The notes beneath the pieces are model-generated. The model saw nothing but the letters and a program-made list of their open reading frames with translations, did no database searches and was not told where the DNA came from. From Splendidivirga corallicola (GTDB lineage: Bacteria > Bacteroidota > Bacteroidia > Cytophagales > Cyclobacteriaceae): 64,000 bases of DNA. Positions 45,147 through 53,731 of the stretch are shown in pieces. The DNA lies in assembly GCA_030442035.1 (NCBI GenBank), contig JAUJEA010000001.1, positions 62,001-126,000 on the forward strand, written 5' to 3'. Position numbers and translations under genes: made by a program. The first letter of the stretch is position 1. Every line of letters begins with the position of its first letter.

Positions 45147-46289
45147 ATGAGAAGTACTCAAGGTATTATTTTACTCATTGTATTCATTGGTGCCAATTTG
45201 ATCACTAAAGCTCAGGAAAACGATACCATCAATGAAATTACACTTCTTTTTATTGGAGATATCATGCAGCATGACAGCCAGATCAAACATGCCTATGATC
45301 CAAAAACGCAGGGCTATGATTACCATACAGGCCTGGAATATATCAAACCTGTGATAGAAAAAGCTGATTATACTATTGCTAATCTGGAGCTGACACTGGG
45401 AGGAAGACCTTACAAAGGGTATCCGCAATTTTCCGCTCCGGATGAACTGGCTGTAGCATTAAAGGATAATGGTGTGGATTTTTTAGTTACCGCCAACAAT
45501 CATTCCTGTGATCGTAGAAGTAAAGGTATTACCAGAACTATTTCCCTATTGGATTCTTTACAAATTCCTCACACTGGAACATTTGTAGATAGTGAAGCCC
45601 GTAAGGAAACGTATCCACATATCATTGAACAGAAAGGTTTCAAAATTGCCCTTTTGAATTATACCTACGGCACTAATGGCATACCAGCTCCAAAGCCTCA
45701 TATAGTTAACCTGATTGATAAGGCAACAATAAAAACAGATCTTGAAACTGCCCAACAGCAGAATCCCGACAAGATCATTGTTTTTGTCCACTGGGGCTCC
45801 GAATACAAACAACAGCCCAATAGCTTCCAGAAGGACCTTGCCAATTTTATGATCGAGCATGGAGCGGACATTATTATCGGATCCCATCCTCATGTTTTAC
45901 AACGTATGGAACATTATTATGATAAGGAGCGAGAGAAAGATATAGCCATTGTTTATTCCTTGGGCAATTTCGTGTCAAATCAGAGAACACCACCTAGAGA
46001 TGGAGGGGCCATGGCTCAGATCACACTTGTAAAAAGTGAAGACAAGGTACAGATAAAACATGCCGGATACTACCTGACCTGGGTTTATCCACACTACGAG
46101 AATGGCCGAAAGTACTGGCACATTCTGCCGGCCGCACAATACGAGCAAAATCCGGATTTCTTTGACCCGGGCTATTTCGAAAAAATGAAAAGCTTTATTG
46201 ATAATTCCAGAAACTTGTTGAACAAAGAAAATATCAATGTCTTTGAACAGGTATATGATAATGAAGCAGGTGCCTGGAAAGCTAAATAG
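45147..46289 (+). CDS. CapA/PgsA-like calcineurin-fold phosphoesterase, exported
   Basis: From the ATG at 45147 the product has 380 residues: a signal peptide (MRSTQGIILLIVFIGANLITKAQ) and then a CapA fold (LFIGDIMQHDSQI, YTIANLELTLGG, VTANNHSCDRRSKGI, VHWGSEYKQQ, DIIIGSHPHVLQRME, IVYSLGNFVSNQR). It has the same motif order as the lipoprotein at 24558 but ends with a signal-peptidase-I-type site rather than a lipobox. Several upstream ATGs lie in the same frame, but these would place 41 or fewer extra residues ahead of a good signal. Function, as for the other copy, is inferred from the fold only; capsule genes are absent here. The MITE-like element lies in its upstream region. Confidence 0.85.
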   Translation: MRSTQGIILLIVFIGANLITKAQENDTINEITLLFIGDIMQHDSQIKHAYDPKTQGYDYHTGLEYIKPVIEKADYTIANLELTLGGRPYKGYPQFSAPDELAVALKDNGVDFLVTANNHSCDRRSKGITRTISLLDSLQIPHTGTFVDSEARKETYPHIIEQKGFKIALLNYTYGTNGIPAPKPHIVNLIDKATIKTDLETAQQQNPDKIIVFVHWGSEYKQQPNSFQKDLANFMIEHGADIIIGSHPHVLQRMEHYYDKEREKDIAIVYSLGNFVSNQRTPPRDGGAMAQITLVKSEDKVQIKHAGYYLTWVYPHYENGRKYWHILPAAQYEQNPDFFDPGYFEKMKSFIDNSRNLLNKENINVFEQVYDNEAGAWKAK

Positions 46290-46347
46290 TCTAGTAATTG
46301 GTAGAAAGCATTAAGTCATAGGTATAAGGATTGAATGATGAATTATG

Positions 46348-46364
46348 AGTTTTGAATTTTGAGT
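46348..46364. repeat. 3' element core between convergent genes
   Basis: The 17-base word AGTTTTGAATTTTGAGT lies between the stops of the CapA-like gene (46289) and the gene at 46370. It matches the core of the exact 21-base element at 43494 and 48272. Confidence 0.65.
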
Positions 46365-46369
46365 AAAAA

Positions 46370-47179
46370 CTAACTTTGCTTTTCACTCACTTTTCTGGTG
46401 TTTTCAACATGCTCTCCAATACCCTTTACTATCTTATCTGTCATTGATTGGTGTCCGCCGAATAACTCGGGAGGAAGGTTATGTATATAATTCAGGGTAT
46501 AATTGATGACCAATGTGCCTCCTTCATACGCATAATAATTGGTAATGGCGGTTGACATCTTGGAAGTTTTATGTAAAAGCACCTTCCCAAAGCGATAGTT
46601 ATGCTGAACTGAGCTCAAAGCCGGACAACCTAAATCTGCATTGTGGTCTAAGCAGTAATTATAGAGTGAGCGGTTTTCCTTTTTAAAATTGCTTTCGTTA
46701 AAAAACCTCAAATCATACTCGATACTAGGAGACATTAATTCACCTTCGAGCAGGAACTTTTTATCATCTAATTTTCTGATCTCATAATCTGGCATGGTAC
46801 TTTGTATGTAGGTCAGATCACTCAGTCTCTCAGGGTTGAAATACCCAACTTCCTGATCCACAAAATAGGCCACTTTAGTTAACAGAACATAATACTCCTC
46901 ATCACCTTTGTTATTCCAATAATTGAAAATATCCAAAGGAGCAATGTCTTTCTTAAAGGACAGGTTCTTTTCTTTGTTGTTTGAAATGACTTCCAGTTGA
47001 GGGTCCAGCAATGCAAAATAATATTGAACATCGCGGCTTTTCATTTTGGGAGCATCAGCTTTGAACATAATCGTATTTTCCCTGATCAGGCCAACTTTCT
47101 TTGCATCGGTCTTTTTTTCAAGACCTCCAATCATGTTGCAAATCAAAACTATTAAAAACTGGCTTAATACTGGCTTCAT
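46370..47179 (-). CDS. exported protein of unknown function
   Basis: The 269-residue protein begins with a hydrophobic signal (MKPVLSQFLIVLICNMIGG). The mature part is mixed alpha/beta with many aromatic residues (DEEYYVLLTKVAYFVDQEVGYF, YEGGTLVINYTLNYIHNLPPE) and a pair of Cys near residues 178 and 187 (CLDHNADLGCPAL) that may form a disulphide. I do not recognise a family. It stands alone, convergent with the CapA-like gene. ATG start at 47179. Confidence 0.6.
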   Translation of the reverse strand: MKPVLSQFLIVLICNMIGGLEKKTDAKKVGLIRENTIMFKADAPKMKSRDVQYYFALLDPQLEVISNNKEKNLSFKKDIAPLDIFNYWNNKGDEEYYVLLTKVAYFVDQEVGYFNPERLSDLTYIQSTMPDYEIRKLDDKKFLLEGELMSPSIEYDLRFFNESNFKKENRSLYNYCLDHNADLGCPALSSVQHNYRFGKVLLHKTSKMSTAITNYYAYEGGTLVINYTLNYIHNLPPELFGGHQSMTDKIVKGIGEHVENTRKVSEKQS

Positions 47180-47349
47180 AAATGCTGACCGACAAAGCTT
47201 GAATGCCCGAAATTAAAAATTTGCTGTCAATAATTTATAGTAATTTTTCAATAATTCTGTACGAGGGTGGTATTATACTATTGATGTACGGAAGCATCTC
47301 AATTTATTTCGAACTACTTTATCCAGCAATATTGAGTTCAAGAGTGGGG

Positions 47350-48180
47350 TTAGCGCATTTCATGAATATTCCGTGCAGATAGACCAGTGAAGGTTTCGAT
47401 AAATTCGAATTGCACTTTCGTTCCCGGTCTAATTGTTCGGTAACCTTCTCCAGGGATAGCTGTGAAATTAAAGAAGATCCGATCCATTACATCCTGACAT
47501 TTGATATATCCATTTCCTGTTCTTAGGTCAAATGATTCGATGATACCCTCGTACACCGGTAATCCGGATGAACCAAGTGGCTGATCTTCCAACCAGTTTT
47601 GCTGTGGTATTCTTATTTTCTTTACATGCTCTGAATTATAAGCATCATAGGAGTAATAATCCATCGTTTGCATGATAGCGCGAAGGTCTTGGCGTAATTC
47701 TTCAAGAGTAGGTCTACCAACAAAGTACCAACCATTGTACACCTTGTAGATTTCCAAATTAGGTTTGAGTACAAACGTAAAAGGAAGCGCACGGTATGCA
47801 TATTCCCCTTCAGTTTCATCCAAGATGTTCAATTGCTTGATGAGCTTCCGTTCTACATCTGAGAAAAAAGTCCAACTGGCCCCCAGGCCAGCGCGAAAAG
47901 CTGAAGAAACAATGGGTTCATCAGCGCTGATAGATACCAGCTTGCAGAAATTGACCCGAAGCTCATTTTGGAAGGTAACAAGCGAACGAAATTGTTGTTG
48001 ATCCCGTGGGCAAAAAAAACCTCTTGAGAAAACAACGATCACCGGATAGCCATCCTTAAACCCATAGCGCTTGTCTGCCTCAGATTGTCTTGAAAATGAT
48101 GAAAGTTTACGCCTTTTACCATTTTGATCCGGAAGTTCAAAATCCGGGAAACTGTCTCCAGGCTTTAGTTGTTCTTGCAT
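47350..48180 (-). CDS. peroxiredoxin-like protein fused to a cold-shock domain
   Basis: The 276-residue product has two domains. Residues about 5-165 are an AhpC/TSA (thioredoxin-fold) peroxiredoxin: PGDSFPDFELPDQNGK, VFSRGFFCPRDQQQF with peroxidatic Cys57, SISADEPIVSSAFR, and ALPFTFVLKPNLEIYKVYNG. The usual Thr/Ser three residues before the Cys is not present in the canonical PxxxTxxC form. Residues about 205-276 resemble a cold-shock domain: YEGIIESFDLRTGNGYIKCQ carries an RNP1-like element and DRIFFNFTAIPG an RNP2-like element, then PGTKVQFEFIET and ARNI. There is no signal, so it acts in the cytosol; it could couple peroxide sensing to RNA binding. Single gene; ATG start at 48180. Confidence 0.82.
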   Translation of the reverse strand: MQEQLKPGDSFPDFELPDQNGKRRKLSSFSRQSEADKRYGFKDGYPVIVVFSRGFFCPRDQQQFRSLVTFQNELRVNFCKLVSISADEPIVSSAFRAGLGASWTFFSDVERKLIKQLNILDETEGEYAYRALPFTFVLKPNLEIYKVYNGWYFVGRPTLEELRQDLRAIMQTMDYYSYDAYNSEHVKKIRIPQQNWLEDQPLGSSGLPVYEGIIESFDLRTGNGYIKCQDVMDRIFFNFTAIPGEGYRTIRPGTKVQFEFIETFTGLSARNIHEMR

Positions 48181-48271
48181 TAAATTTTCCTGTAATTTAG
48201 AAGGTTTATATCAAGATTATCTTTTTTTGAAAAATTCCAAAAACGCCGTCTTGGCTTGGGATCATTTTTTC

Positions 48272-48292
48272 AACTCAAAATTCAAAACTAAA
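48272..48292 (-). repeat. 3' element, AGTTTTGAATTTTGAGT type (minus orientation)
   Basis: Exact reverse complement of the 21-base word at 43494-43514, lying 16 bases after the stop of the permease at 48308, in the sense orientation of that gene. Confidence 0.7.
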
Positions 48293-48307
48293 AACTCAAA
48301 ACTATTC

Positions 48308-50677
48308 TCATTCATCCCTCAATAAATTTACCGGATTAACAGAAGCTGTATTATAAACTTTAAAGCCAACTGTCAAAACACAAATGAGTACCATTAGACA
48401 AATAGCCAATGCCAAAAGCCAAATACTTGCGTCGATATGATGTGCCCAAATACTACCCATTAATGTGGGAATGACAAAATAAGCTATAGTTGCTCCGACT
48501 AAAGTACCGGCCCATAAAATGAGCATGTAAGTACGATTAATACTTTGCATGATGATACTAGAAGAAGCTCCCATCACCTTTCGAACGCCTATCTCTTTCA
48601 TTCGCCCTTCCATATTCAATGATACCAGTGCAAACAATCCAATGAGTGAAAGAATTGTGGCTAAAGATCCCATAAAAATGAAGATCTTCAACATCAATCT
48701 ATTGGTAAAGGTTGCCGCGAATCGCGCATGCTCACCTGTTTTGATATCGTAATGTTGACTTTGAAAAAGCTCTGTCCAGAGAATTTTCATCTCCTCCTCC
48801 ACATGCAGTACTTCAGCAGCACTTGTTTTAGCTATCAAGTACCTGAAATCATGAGGTTTAATAAAGCGTAAACACATTGGCTGGATCTGACTGTTGAAAG
48901 CATCATAATAAAAATCTTTAACAACTCCTATTACATAATAATCAAGCGTGTCCTGAAAAACCAACTTCTTGCCAATAGGATCTTTCCAGTTCATGGTCTC
49001 AGCAAATTTCTCATTAATGATCATGGCTTCCTTATAGTCACTTTGCAAGTTTTTATTAAAATCTCTTCCCTGAACAATCTCAAGTTCCATTGTTTCAATA
49101 TAATCAGCACCGATATCCATACCGGCAATAGCAATCTCCTCATCTTCAAATTTCACACTGGAAAAGTAGTTTCTGCGGCCGGCATGATCACCCGCACCCG
49201 TTATAGACAACACCCTCGGATTTTGTAATAACTGATTTTGCATTGTTGTGTATTCAGATCTGCCTGTTGTAAATCTAACTACCACCGTCTTATCAATATC
49301 AAATCCCAGATCCATTGCATTTTGATAGGCCATATTTTGTATAAAAAGGACGCTTGAAACAACGGCTAACATGGAAAAACAGATCTGTACAAATAACAGT
49401 GATTTTGAGAACTTGCTGACTTTCCCAAATTTTAAAGATCCTTTGAGAATACTGGCCGGGTGAAATTTGCTTACATAAAATGCCGGATAAGCACCTGCAA
49501 TGATTCCTGTCAACATAAGTAGACCAAAAATGAAAATAATAAAGCCAAAGTGATTGGTATAGTGGAGTTCCACAATGGTCTTTGGAAATAATTGGCTGAA
49601 TTCATCCGCCAGGTATTCACTCAAAGGAAGTGCTACTATCATGGATAAAACGCAAATCGCGAGGTTTTCTCCCAGGAACTGCCATATAATCTGTCTCCTT
49701 CTACCTCCAACAACCTTTCTGACGCCAATTTCTTTGAGACGTCTTGCAGATGCAACGATGGCTGTGTTCATAAAGGTAAAGCTTGCTATGATTAGAATAA
49801 GGAAGGAGATCGCGGCAACAACCGCCACAAGGGGCCAGGGCAATATATCTCCAAAGGGACCTGCTATGTCTCGATCATAAGCACGAGCTGCCATACCACG
49901 AAACGGATCCATATAGTAATCAACGGCCTTTTCTTTAGGATCAAACTGATTATGCAGCATTGCTAATTCTTTCACTTGCTCCTCTAAATTTGCCGGGGCG
50001 ACCTGATCAGGAATAGTGAAGAAAATTGCCGTAAACTTTGTCCAATCCGTGGCACTAACCTTATGCCAGTCAAAGTGATTTTCAAAGTTACTCAGCGCTT
50101 CAAACCTGAAACTGGAATTCAAAGGGAGGCTCTTAAACACGCCACTAACAATCATTTCTCTTTCTTCACCTCTATCCAGGTAGGTCAAAACTTCTCCTAC
50201 ACTGTTTTCTTTACCAAAACATTTCAGGGAAAGTTTATCACTGATAAGAATGTTACGTTTCTGCAATAAGCTTCCGGCATTTCCATATAAAATGGGAATT
50301 GTAAATAGCCTGACAAAGGCAGGGTCCACAAAACCAACCCTTGTACCAAACAAATTATCCTTTATTTTAATGGTGCCTCGATGTTGATTGAATTTGACCA
50401 CTTCTTCTACTCCACTCAATGCCTGGATCTTTTGTTCTATTGGTAATGGCACAATACCAAAGTGCTGTTGCCGATCAGTTGTTTGCCGGACAAAGTTTAA
50501 CCGGTATATTTCATCCATTCTTTCATGATGTTCATCATGGGAAGCATAAAACTCATAATTAAGATAAGCCACAATGCAGCAAGCTATGGCAGTCCCCATA
50601 CTCAAAACATTGATCAATACATAAACCTTATTTCTTATTAAGTTTCTAAAAGCTATTTTGACATAATTTTTCAGCAT
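48308..50677 (-). CDS. FtsX-like ABC transporter permease without prefix domain
   Basis: The 789-residue permease starts directly at the first span region (LKNYVKIAFRNLIRNKVYVLINVLSM, TM about 20-40), lacking the prefix domain of the copies at 1259 and 29666. It has a MacB-type periplasmic domain (HHERMDEIYRLNFVRQTTD), an FtsX core at about 275-400 (KEIGVRKVVGGRRRQ), and a second periplasmic domain and core (MKEIGVRKVMGASS). It ends NPVNLLRDE. No ATPase gene is linked. It is downstream of the ECF sigma factor cluster (sigma at 52428, anti-sigma at 51946, zinc-ribbon protein at 50831), which may control it. ATG at 50677. Confidence 0.9.
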   Translation of the reverse strand: MLKNYVKIAFRNLIRNKVYVLINVLSMGTAIACCIVAYLNYEFYASHDEHHERMDEIYRLNFVRQTTDRQQHFGIVPLPIEQKIQALSGVEEVVKFNQHRGTIKIKDNLFGTRVGFVDPAFVRLFTIPILYGNAGSLLQKRNILISDKLSLKCFGKENSVGEVLTYLDRGEEREMIVSGVFKSLPLNSSFRFEALSNFENHFDWHKVSATDWTKFTAIFFTIPDQVAPANLEEQVKELAMLHNQFDPKEKAVDYYMDPFRGMAARAYDRDIAGPFGDILPWPLVAVVAAISFLILIIASFTFMNTAIVASARRLKEIGVRKVVGGRRRQIIWQFLGENLAICVLSMIVALPLSEYLADEFSQLFPKTIVELHYTNHFGFIIFIFGLLMLTGIIAGAYPAFYVSKFHPASILKGSLKFGKVSKFSKSLLFVQICFSMLAVVSSVLFIQNMAYQNAMDLGFDIDKTVVVRFTTGRSEYTTMQNQLLQNPRVLSITGAGDHAGRRNYFSSVKFEDEEIAIAGMDIGADYIETMELEIVQGRDFNKNLQSDYKEAMIINEKFAETMNWKDPIGKKLVFQDTLDYYVIGVVKDFYYDAFNSQIQPMCLRFIKPHDFRYLIAKTSAAEVLHVEEEMKILWTELFQSQHYDIKTGEHARFAATFTNRLMLKIFIFMGSLATILSLIGLFALVSLNMEGRMKEIGVRKVMGASSSIIMQSINRTYMLILWAGTLVGATIAYFVIPTLMGSIWAHHIDASIWLLALAICLMVLICVLTVGFKVYNTASVNPVNLLRDE

Positions 50678-50739
50678 GTCCTTTTTGATTTGAGTTAATA
50701 CTATCTCATCCCTTTCCCTTCTCCTCTAGAAGAAGGGGG

Positions 50740-50781
50740 CTCCTCATCACTTTGAATAAAAAATTCAAGTGACATGAGGAG
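50740..50781. repeat. bulged inverted repeat between minus-strand genes
   Basis: CTCCTCAT (50740-50747) pairs with ATGAGGAG (50774-50781), and inner parts CAC/GTG and TTGAAT/ATTCAA extend the stem, with small bulges and a 5-base AAAAA loop. A second smaller palindrome CCCTTCT-N8-AGAAGGG lies just before it (about 50717-50738). Neither is followed by a T-run, so they are not clear terminators. They sit in the 153 bp between the zinc-ribbon gene and the permease. Confidence 0.5.
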
Positions 50782-50830
50782 TACTATCTAAAAAAGTTTC
50801 TAAGATTCCTGATTATTCCTCAGATAGAAT

Positions 50831-51916
50831 TTATTCATCAACTTGTCTTTTCAAATTGGTACCGCAGGCACTGCAAAAGGCCCAATCCTCTTCAACAGAT
50901 TTATGACAACCAGGACATTTTTGATCTGCTACCTGAAAACCACAATGTGGGCAATATTCACTATAAGGAGGCAGGTTTTTATTGCATCTAGGGCATCCAT
51001 CGGAGACAGTTGTTTTGGGACGAGCAATCAAATAAATGGCTAATCCGAAGAAATGGGATATGAGTGCCATGAAAGCCCAAAACATTGGCTTTCGAACTCC
51101 TCGACGTTTTGCATCACTATAGACCCACGAAGGTAATAGATACCATATGACCAAAACACAAAATACATTGATGAACCACATGTATCTTTGGTGATTCTTA
51201 TGGAGTTCTTCGCCACGGTCAGTATATATTAAATAGTAGTTGTCGGCATCATCAAGTTTCATCGTAAGTTGGCCGATCTTTTGCCCTTCGCTGTTAGTGA
51301 CATTGCTTGATAAAATAAAAATCCCTTTTTGCCTTTGCTCATAAATACTTTCATTCGTCTGATAAAACCTCCATTGGCTGGGTCTGCCGGAATTGGAGAT
51401 GGTTCTTGAAAAATCCAAATCATCTGAGATATCGACAAAGGTTAGCAAAAACTCATCCTGGTTAGCATAAAATTTATCATTTTCTATCAATGTTTTATGC
51501 TTACCGTAGAACTCGTTCAAAAAGGAAAAAGTTTGAGGAGGTGTACCTGCTGCAAAATTTTGAACCGAATCAGAAAGCCAGATATAAGCCTTATAAGCTT
51601 GCACTTCCCTGTCCTCCTGCAATAGCTCGGGTATAACATCCTGCACTTGGTCTTTAGTTTTATGTTTACTGTATAATGCTGTCAGATCAATATGCTCCCG
51701 ATCCGAATGAGTAGCAATCTCCGCTGCCATACTATCTAAGGATCTTTGATTTTTATTAATGAGCTGTTCAATATACCTTGGAGCATAATTCGCCTGCCTT
51801 TTCCTTGCACCCGCTACACCAGGTTCCAACCTATAAATGCTCCAGTTAACCAGTATAACAACCACCGCAATCAATGCTATCTTAATGTATCCGAATTTAT
51901 TAATTAATATTTTCAT
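50831..51916 (-). CDS. membrane protein with C-terminal double zinc ribbon
   Basis: The 361-residue protein has one N-terminal span (residues 9-29, IKIALIAVVVILVNWSIYRL), a hydrophilic middle with a folded part of unknown type (about 35-235), and two close spans at about 245-300 (YMWFINVFCVLVIWYLLP and WAFMALISHFFGLAIYLI). Two zinc ribbons follow at about residues 305-355: CPRC...CPHC and CPGC...CSAC. Double zinc ribbons in membrane proteins usually mediate protein contacts. It is 30 bp downstream of the anti-sigma gene, same strand, so the cluster sigma-anti-sigma-this protein-permease is likely one regulon; role unknown. Confidence 0.75.
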   Translation of the reverse strand: MKILINKFGYIKIALIAVVVILVNWSIYRLEPGVAGARKRQANYAPRYIEQLINKNQRSLDSMAAEIATHSDREHIDLTALYSKHKTKDQVQDVIPELLQEDREVQAYKAYIWLSDSVQNFAAGTPPQTFSFLNEFYGKHKTLIENDKFYANQDEFLLTFVDISDDLDFSRTISNSGRPSQWRFYQTNESIYEQRQKGIFILSSNVTNSEGQKIGQLTMKLDDADNYYLIYTDRGEELHKNHQRYMWFINVFCVLVIWYLLPSWVYSDAKRRGVRKPMFWAFMALISHFFGLAIYLIARPKTTVSDGCPRCNKNLPPYSEYCPHCGFQVADQKCPGCHKSVEEDWAFCSACGTNLKRQVDE

Positions 51917-51945
51917 CCCTATTACTCATTATTCATTACTAATTA

Positions 51946-52428
51946 TTAATTGTCTTCTCCTTCCATTACCAAAACCGGAGCCATTGCCAGGCTGGCAAAA
52001 AGCCCTATTATCGTAAACAGAAGAATGGTTTTAATCAAACTTCCCAGCCCTGCCCAAATACCAATTTGTTCCAATGGTGCAAGCCAGGGAAGGGCTGCAA
52101 TGGCTGAGTGAAAGAAGTACACAATGGAAAAAAGTCCCAATACAAAAAATGCAAAGAGCCAATTAGGCATAACCGGCTTTTTCTCTACAACTTCCGTTCT
52201 CTTCATAGATTCCTTTTCAATAGAATCCATGACCAAATCAAAAGTATTAGAAGCAGGTAAAGCTGTGTCAAGTCGGTCCAGCGCTCCCTCCATTGCCTTT
52301 AGCATAGAGACGTATTGCATACATATTTCACAATCGTCGAGATGTGCCTGAATCTCCTTCATACTTGAAGCATCAAGTTCTTCATAGTAGTAACTCAATA
52401 GAGTGTCTTCTTTGTAATGCTTCATCAT
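51946..52428 (-). CDS. anti-sigma factor with zinc-binding N-terminal domain
   Basis: The 160-residue protein has an N-terminal ZAS-type zinc domain with His29, Cys33 and Cys36 (HLDDCEIC), which traps the cognate ECF sigma factor. It then has a linker and two membrane spans at about residues 85-103 (FAFFVLGLFSIVYFF) and 130-150 (TILLFTIIGLFASLAMA). Its start overlaps the sigma gene's stop by one base, the usual arrangement of sigma/anti-sigma pairs. The end of the gene is followed by a run of TAATAAT-like text similar to that after the GNAT gene. What signal releases the sigma factor is unknown. Confidence 0.85.
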   Translation of the reverse strand: MMKHYKEDTLLSYYYEELDASSMKEIQAHLDDCEICMQYVSMLKAMEGALDRLDTALPASNTFDLVMDSIEKESMKRTEVVEKKPVMPNWLFAFFVLGLFSIVYFFHSAIAALPWLAPLEQIGIWAGLGSLIKTILLFTIIGLFASLAMAPVLVMEGEDN

Positions 52429-52997
52429 TATTGATCTATAGGTTTTAAGTGCTTTTTTAGTTCTGAGATCGCTTTCCGGAACCTGGCTTTGATGGTTCCT
52501 TCAGCGATCTTTGTTATTTCAGCAATTTCCCTGAATTTCAACTGCTGAAAGTGTTTGAGCAAAATTACCTCCCGTAATTCCGGTTTTAGGTTTCCTAATG
52601 CTTTGGCTATCGTCGTTTTCAGATCCTGATGCTCCAATAACAAATCGGGGCGTTCTGACTTCGAGGAATCAGGTTCATTTTTTGAATCATTTAACATGGT
52701 AATGTCTTCATATCTATAGATATATCGTTTTTTTACCATTTCATTTCTGGTGATATTGAGAGCAATCGTGAATAGCCAGTTTTTGACCTTACCACGATCA
52801 GGTGCATATAAATGGGCAGAGAACCAAACCCTGGTAAAGGTTTCCTGAAGTAATTCTTGTGCGAGGCCCCGATCACCGGAATACCTTAGAATATAATTGT
52901 AGATCCCTGACTCATACCTCTCGAAGAGTACTTTGAAGGCATTGGAATTCTTCTTTTTTATCAATGCCAGTAACTCTTCATCAGTATTTTTTATCAT
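52428..52997 (-). CDS. ECF-type RNA polymerase sigma factor
   Basis: The 189-residue sigma factor has region 2 at about 20-95 (ALFERYESGIYNYILRYSGD, LAQELLQETFTRVWFSAH) and region 4 at about 130-185 (REVILLKHFQQLKFREIAEI, GTIKARFRKAISELKKHL). It directs RNA polymerase to a small set of promoters when its anti-sigma partner, encoded next in an overlapping arrangement, releases it. Direct repeats upstream (53032-53063) may be part of its own promoter. ATG at 52997. Confidence 0.94.
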   Translation of the reverse strand: MIKNTDEELLALIKKKNSNAFKVLFERYESGIYNYILRYSGDRGLAQELLQETFTRVWFSAHLYAPDRGKVKNWLFTIALNITRNEMVKKRYIYRYEDITMLNDSKNEPDSSKSERPDLLLEHQDLKTTIAKALGNLKPELREVILLKHFQQLKFREIAEITKIAEGTIKARFRKAISELKKHLKPIDQ

Positions 52998-53031
52998 GCA
53001 TCTTCACCTTTTCATGGACAGATACAGGCCA

Positions 53032-53063
53032 AATTGAAAAAAAGTTGATGGAATTGAAAAAAA
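53032..53063 (-). promoter_or_regulatory. AATTGAAAAAAA direct repeats upstream of the sigma gene
   Basis: AATTGAAAAAAA occurs at 53032-53043 and again at 53052-53063, 20 bp apart, 35-66 bp before the sigma start. On the minus strand they read TTTTTTTCAATT, about two helical turns apart. A GTATC word follows on the minus strand near 53022. This is the place for an autoregulatory promoter; the assignment is inference. Confidence 0.35.
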
Positions 53064-53164
53064 ATTTAAGATTAGTGCTCTGTTCCAATATTCAATTGCT
53101 ACTGTGAGACTGCATGAGAAAATAAAAAAGCTTTTACAAGGGACAAATAAACTACTCAGTCGTC

Positions 53165-53647
53165 ATGATCTACAGGGAATTAGAACCAGATGAGATACCA
53201 TTTCTGGAAGAAATGCTTTATGAAGCACTTTTTGTACCTGAAGGTGCAGCACCATTCCCTTTAGATATTATCAAGAAACCGGAGGTTTCAAAGTATGTTG
53301 ACAATTGGAGAATATATCCTGGTGATTTAGCCATTGTAGCGGTTAATAATGATAGTCTTATAGGTGCTGTTTGGGGCAGAAATTTTCAAGCACCTCATGT
53401 AGGTTATGGATACATCGATGACAACACACCGGAAATCAGTATGGCCGTTAAACCGGCATTCAGAAATCAGGGCATTGGAACCAAGTTGCTGGAAAAATTG
53501 ATTCGAACATATCAGGAGAGGAATTACAGAGCGCTTTCATTAAGTGTCGATAAACTTAATCAGGCAAAAAACCTTTACCTCAGGTCAGGTTTTGAGGTTT
53601 ATAAAGAAGATGGAACTGCTCTTGTTATGAGAAAGAAACTCGAGTGA
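53165..53647 (+). CDS. GNAT-family N-acetyltransferase
   Basis: This 160-residue single-domain GNAT enzyme has acetyl-CoA motif A at about residues 95-118 (MAVKPAFRNQGIGTKLLEKL, with the pyrophosphate-binding RNQGIG) and motif B LSVDKLNQAKNLYLRSGF. It would transfer an acetyl group from acetyl-CoA to a small amine or protein N terminus; the substrate is not determinable. It lies alone between divergent sigma and convergent peptidase genes. ATG start at 53165. The stop is followed by an AT-rich 3' stretch and a stem-loop at 53681. Confidence 0.88.
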   Translation: MIYRELEPDEIPFLEEMLYEALFVPEGAAPFPLDIIKKPEVSKYVDNWRIYPGDLAIVAVNNDSLIGAVWGRNFQAPHVGYGYIDDNTPEISMAVKPAFRNQGIGTKLLEKLIRTYQERNYRALSLSVDKLNQAKNLYLRSGFEVYKEDGTALVMRKKLE

Positions 53648-53680
53648 CAATGAGTAATTAATAATGAATAATTAATAGTA

Positions 53681-53718
53681 GTTACAGGTTTCTAACAAAC
53701 GAACTTGAAACCTGTAAC
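53681..53718. terminator. stem-loop between convergent genes
   Basis: GTTACAGGTTTC (53681-53692) and GAAACCTGTAAC (53707-53718) pair perfectly over 12 bp with a 14-nt loop, between the GNAT stop and the permease/peptidase stop. It can act on both strands. The following text repeats AACTTGAAAC words. Confidence 0.6.
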
Positions 53719-53731
53719 CTGAAACTTGAAA

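Noticed and set aside
24558-46289. The two CapA-like genes as parts of a capsule locus
   Set aside because: Neither has capsule or poly-gamma-glutamate synthesis genes nearby, so capsule function was not assigned.
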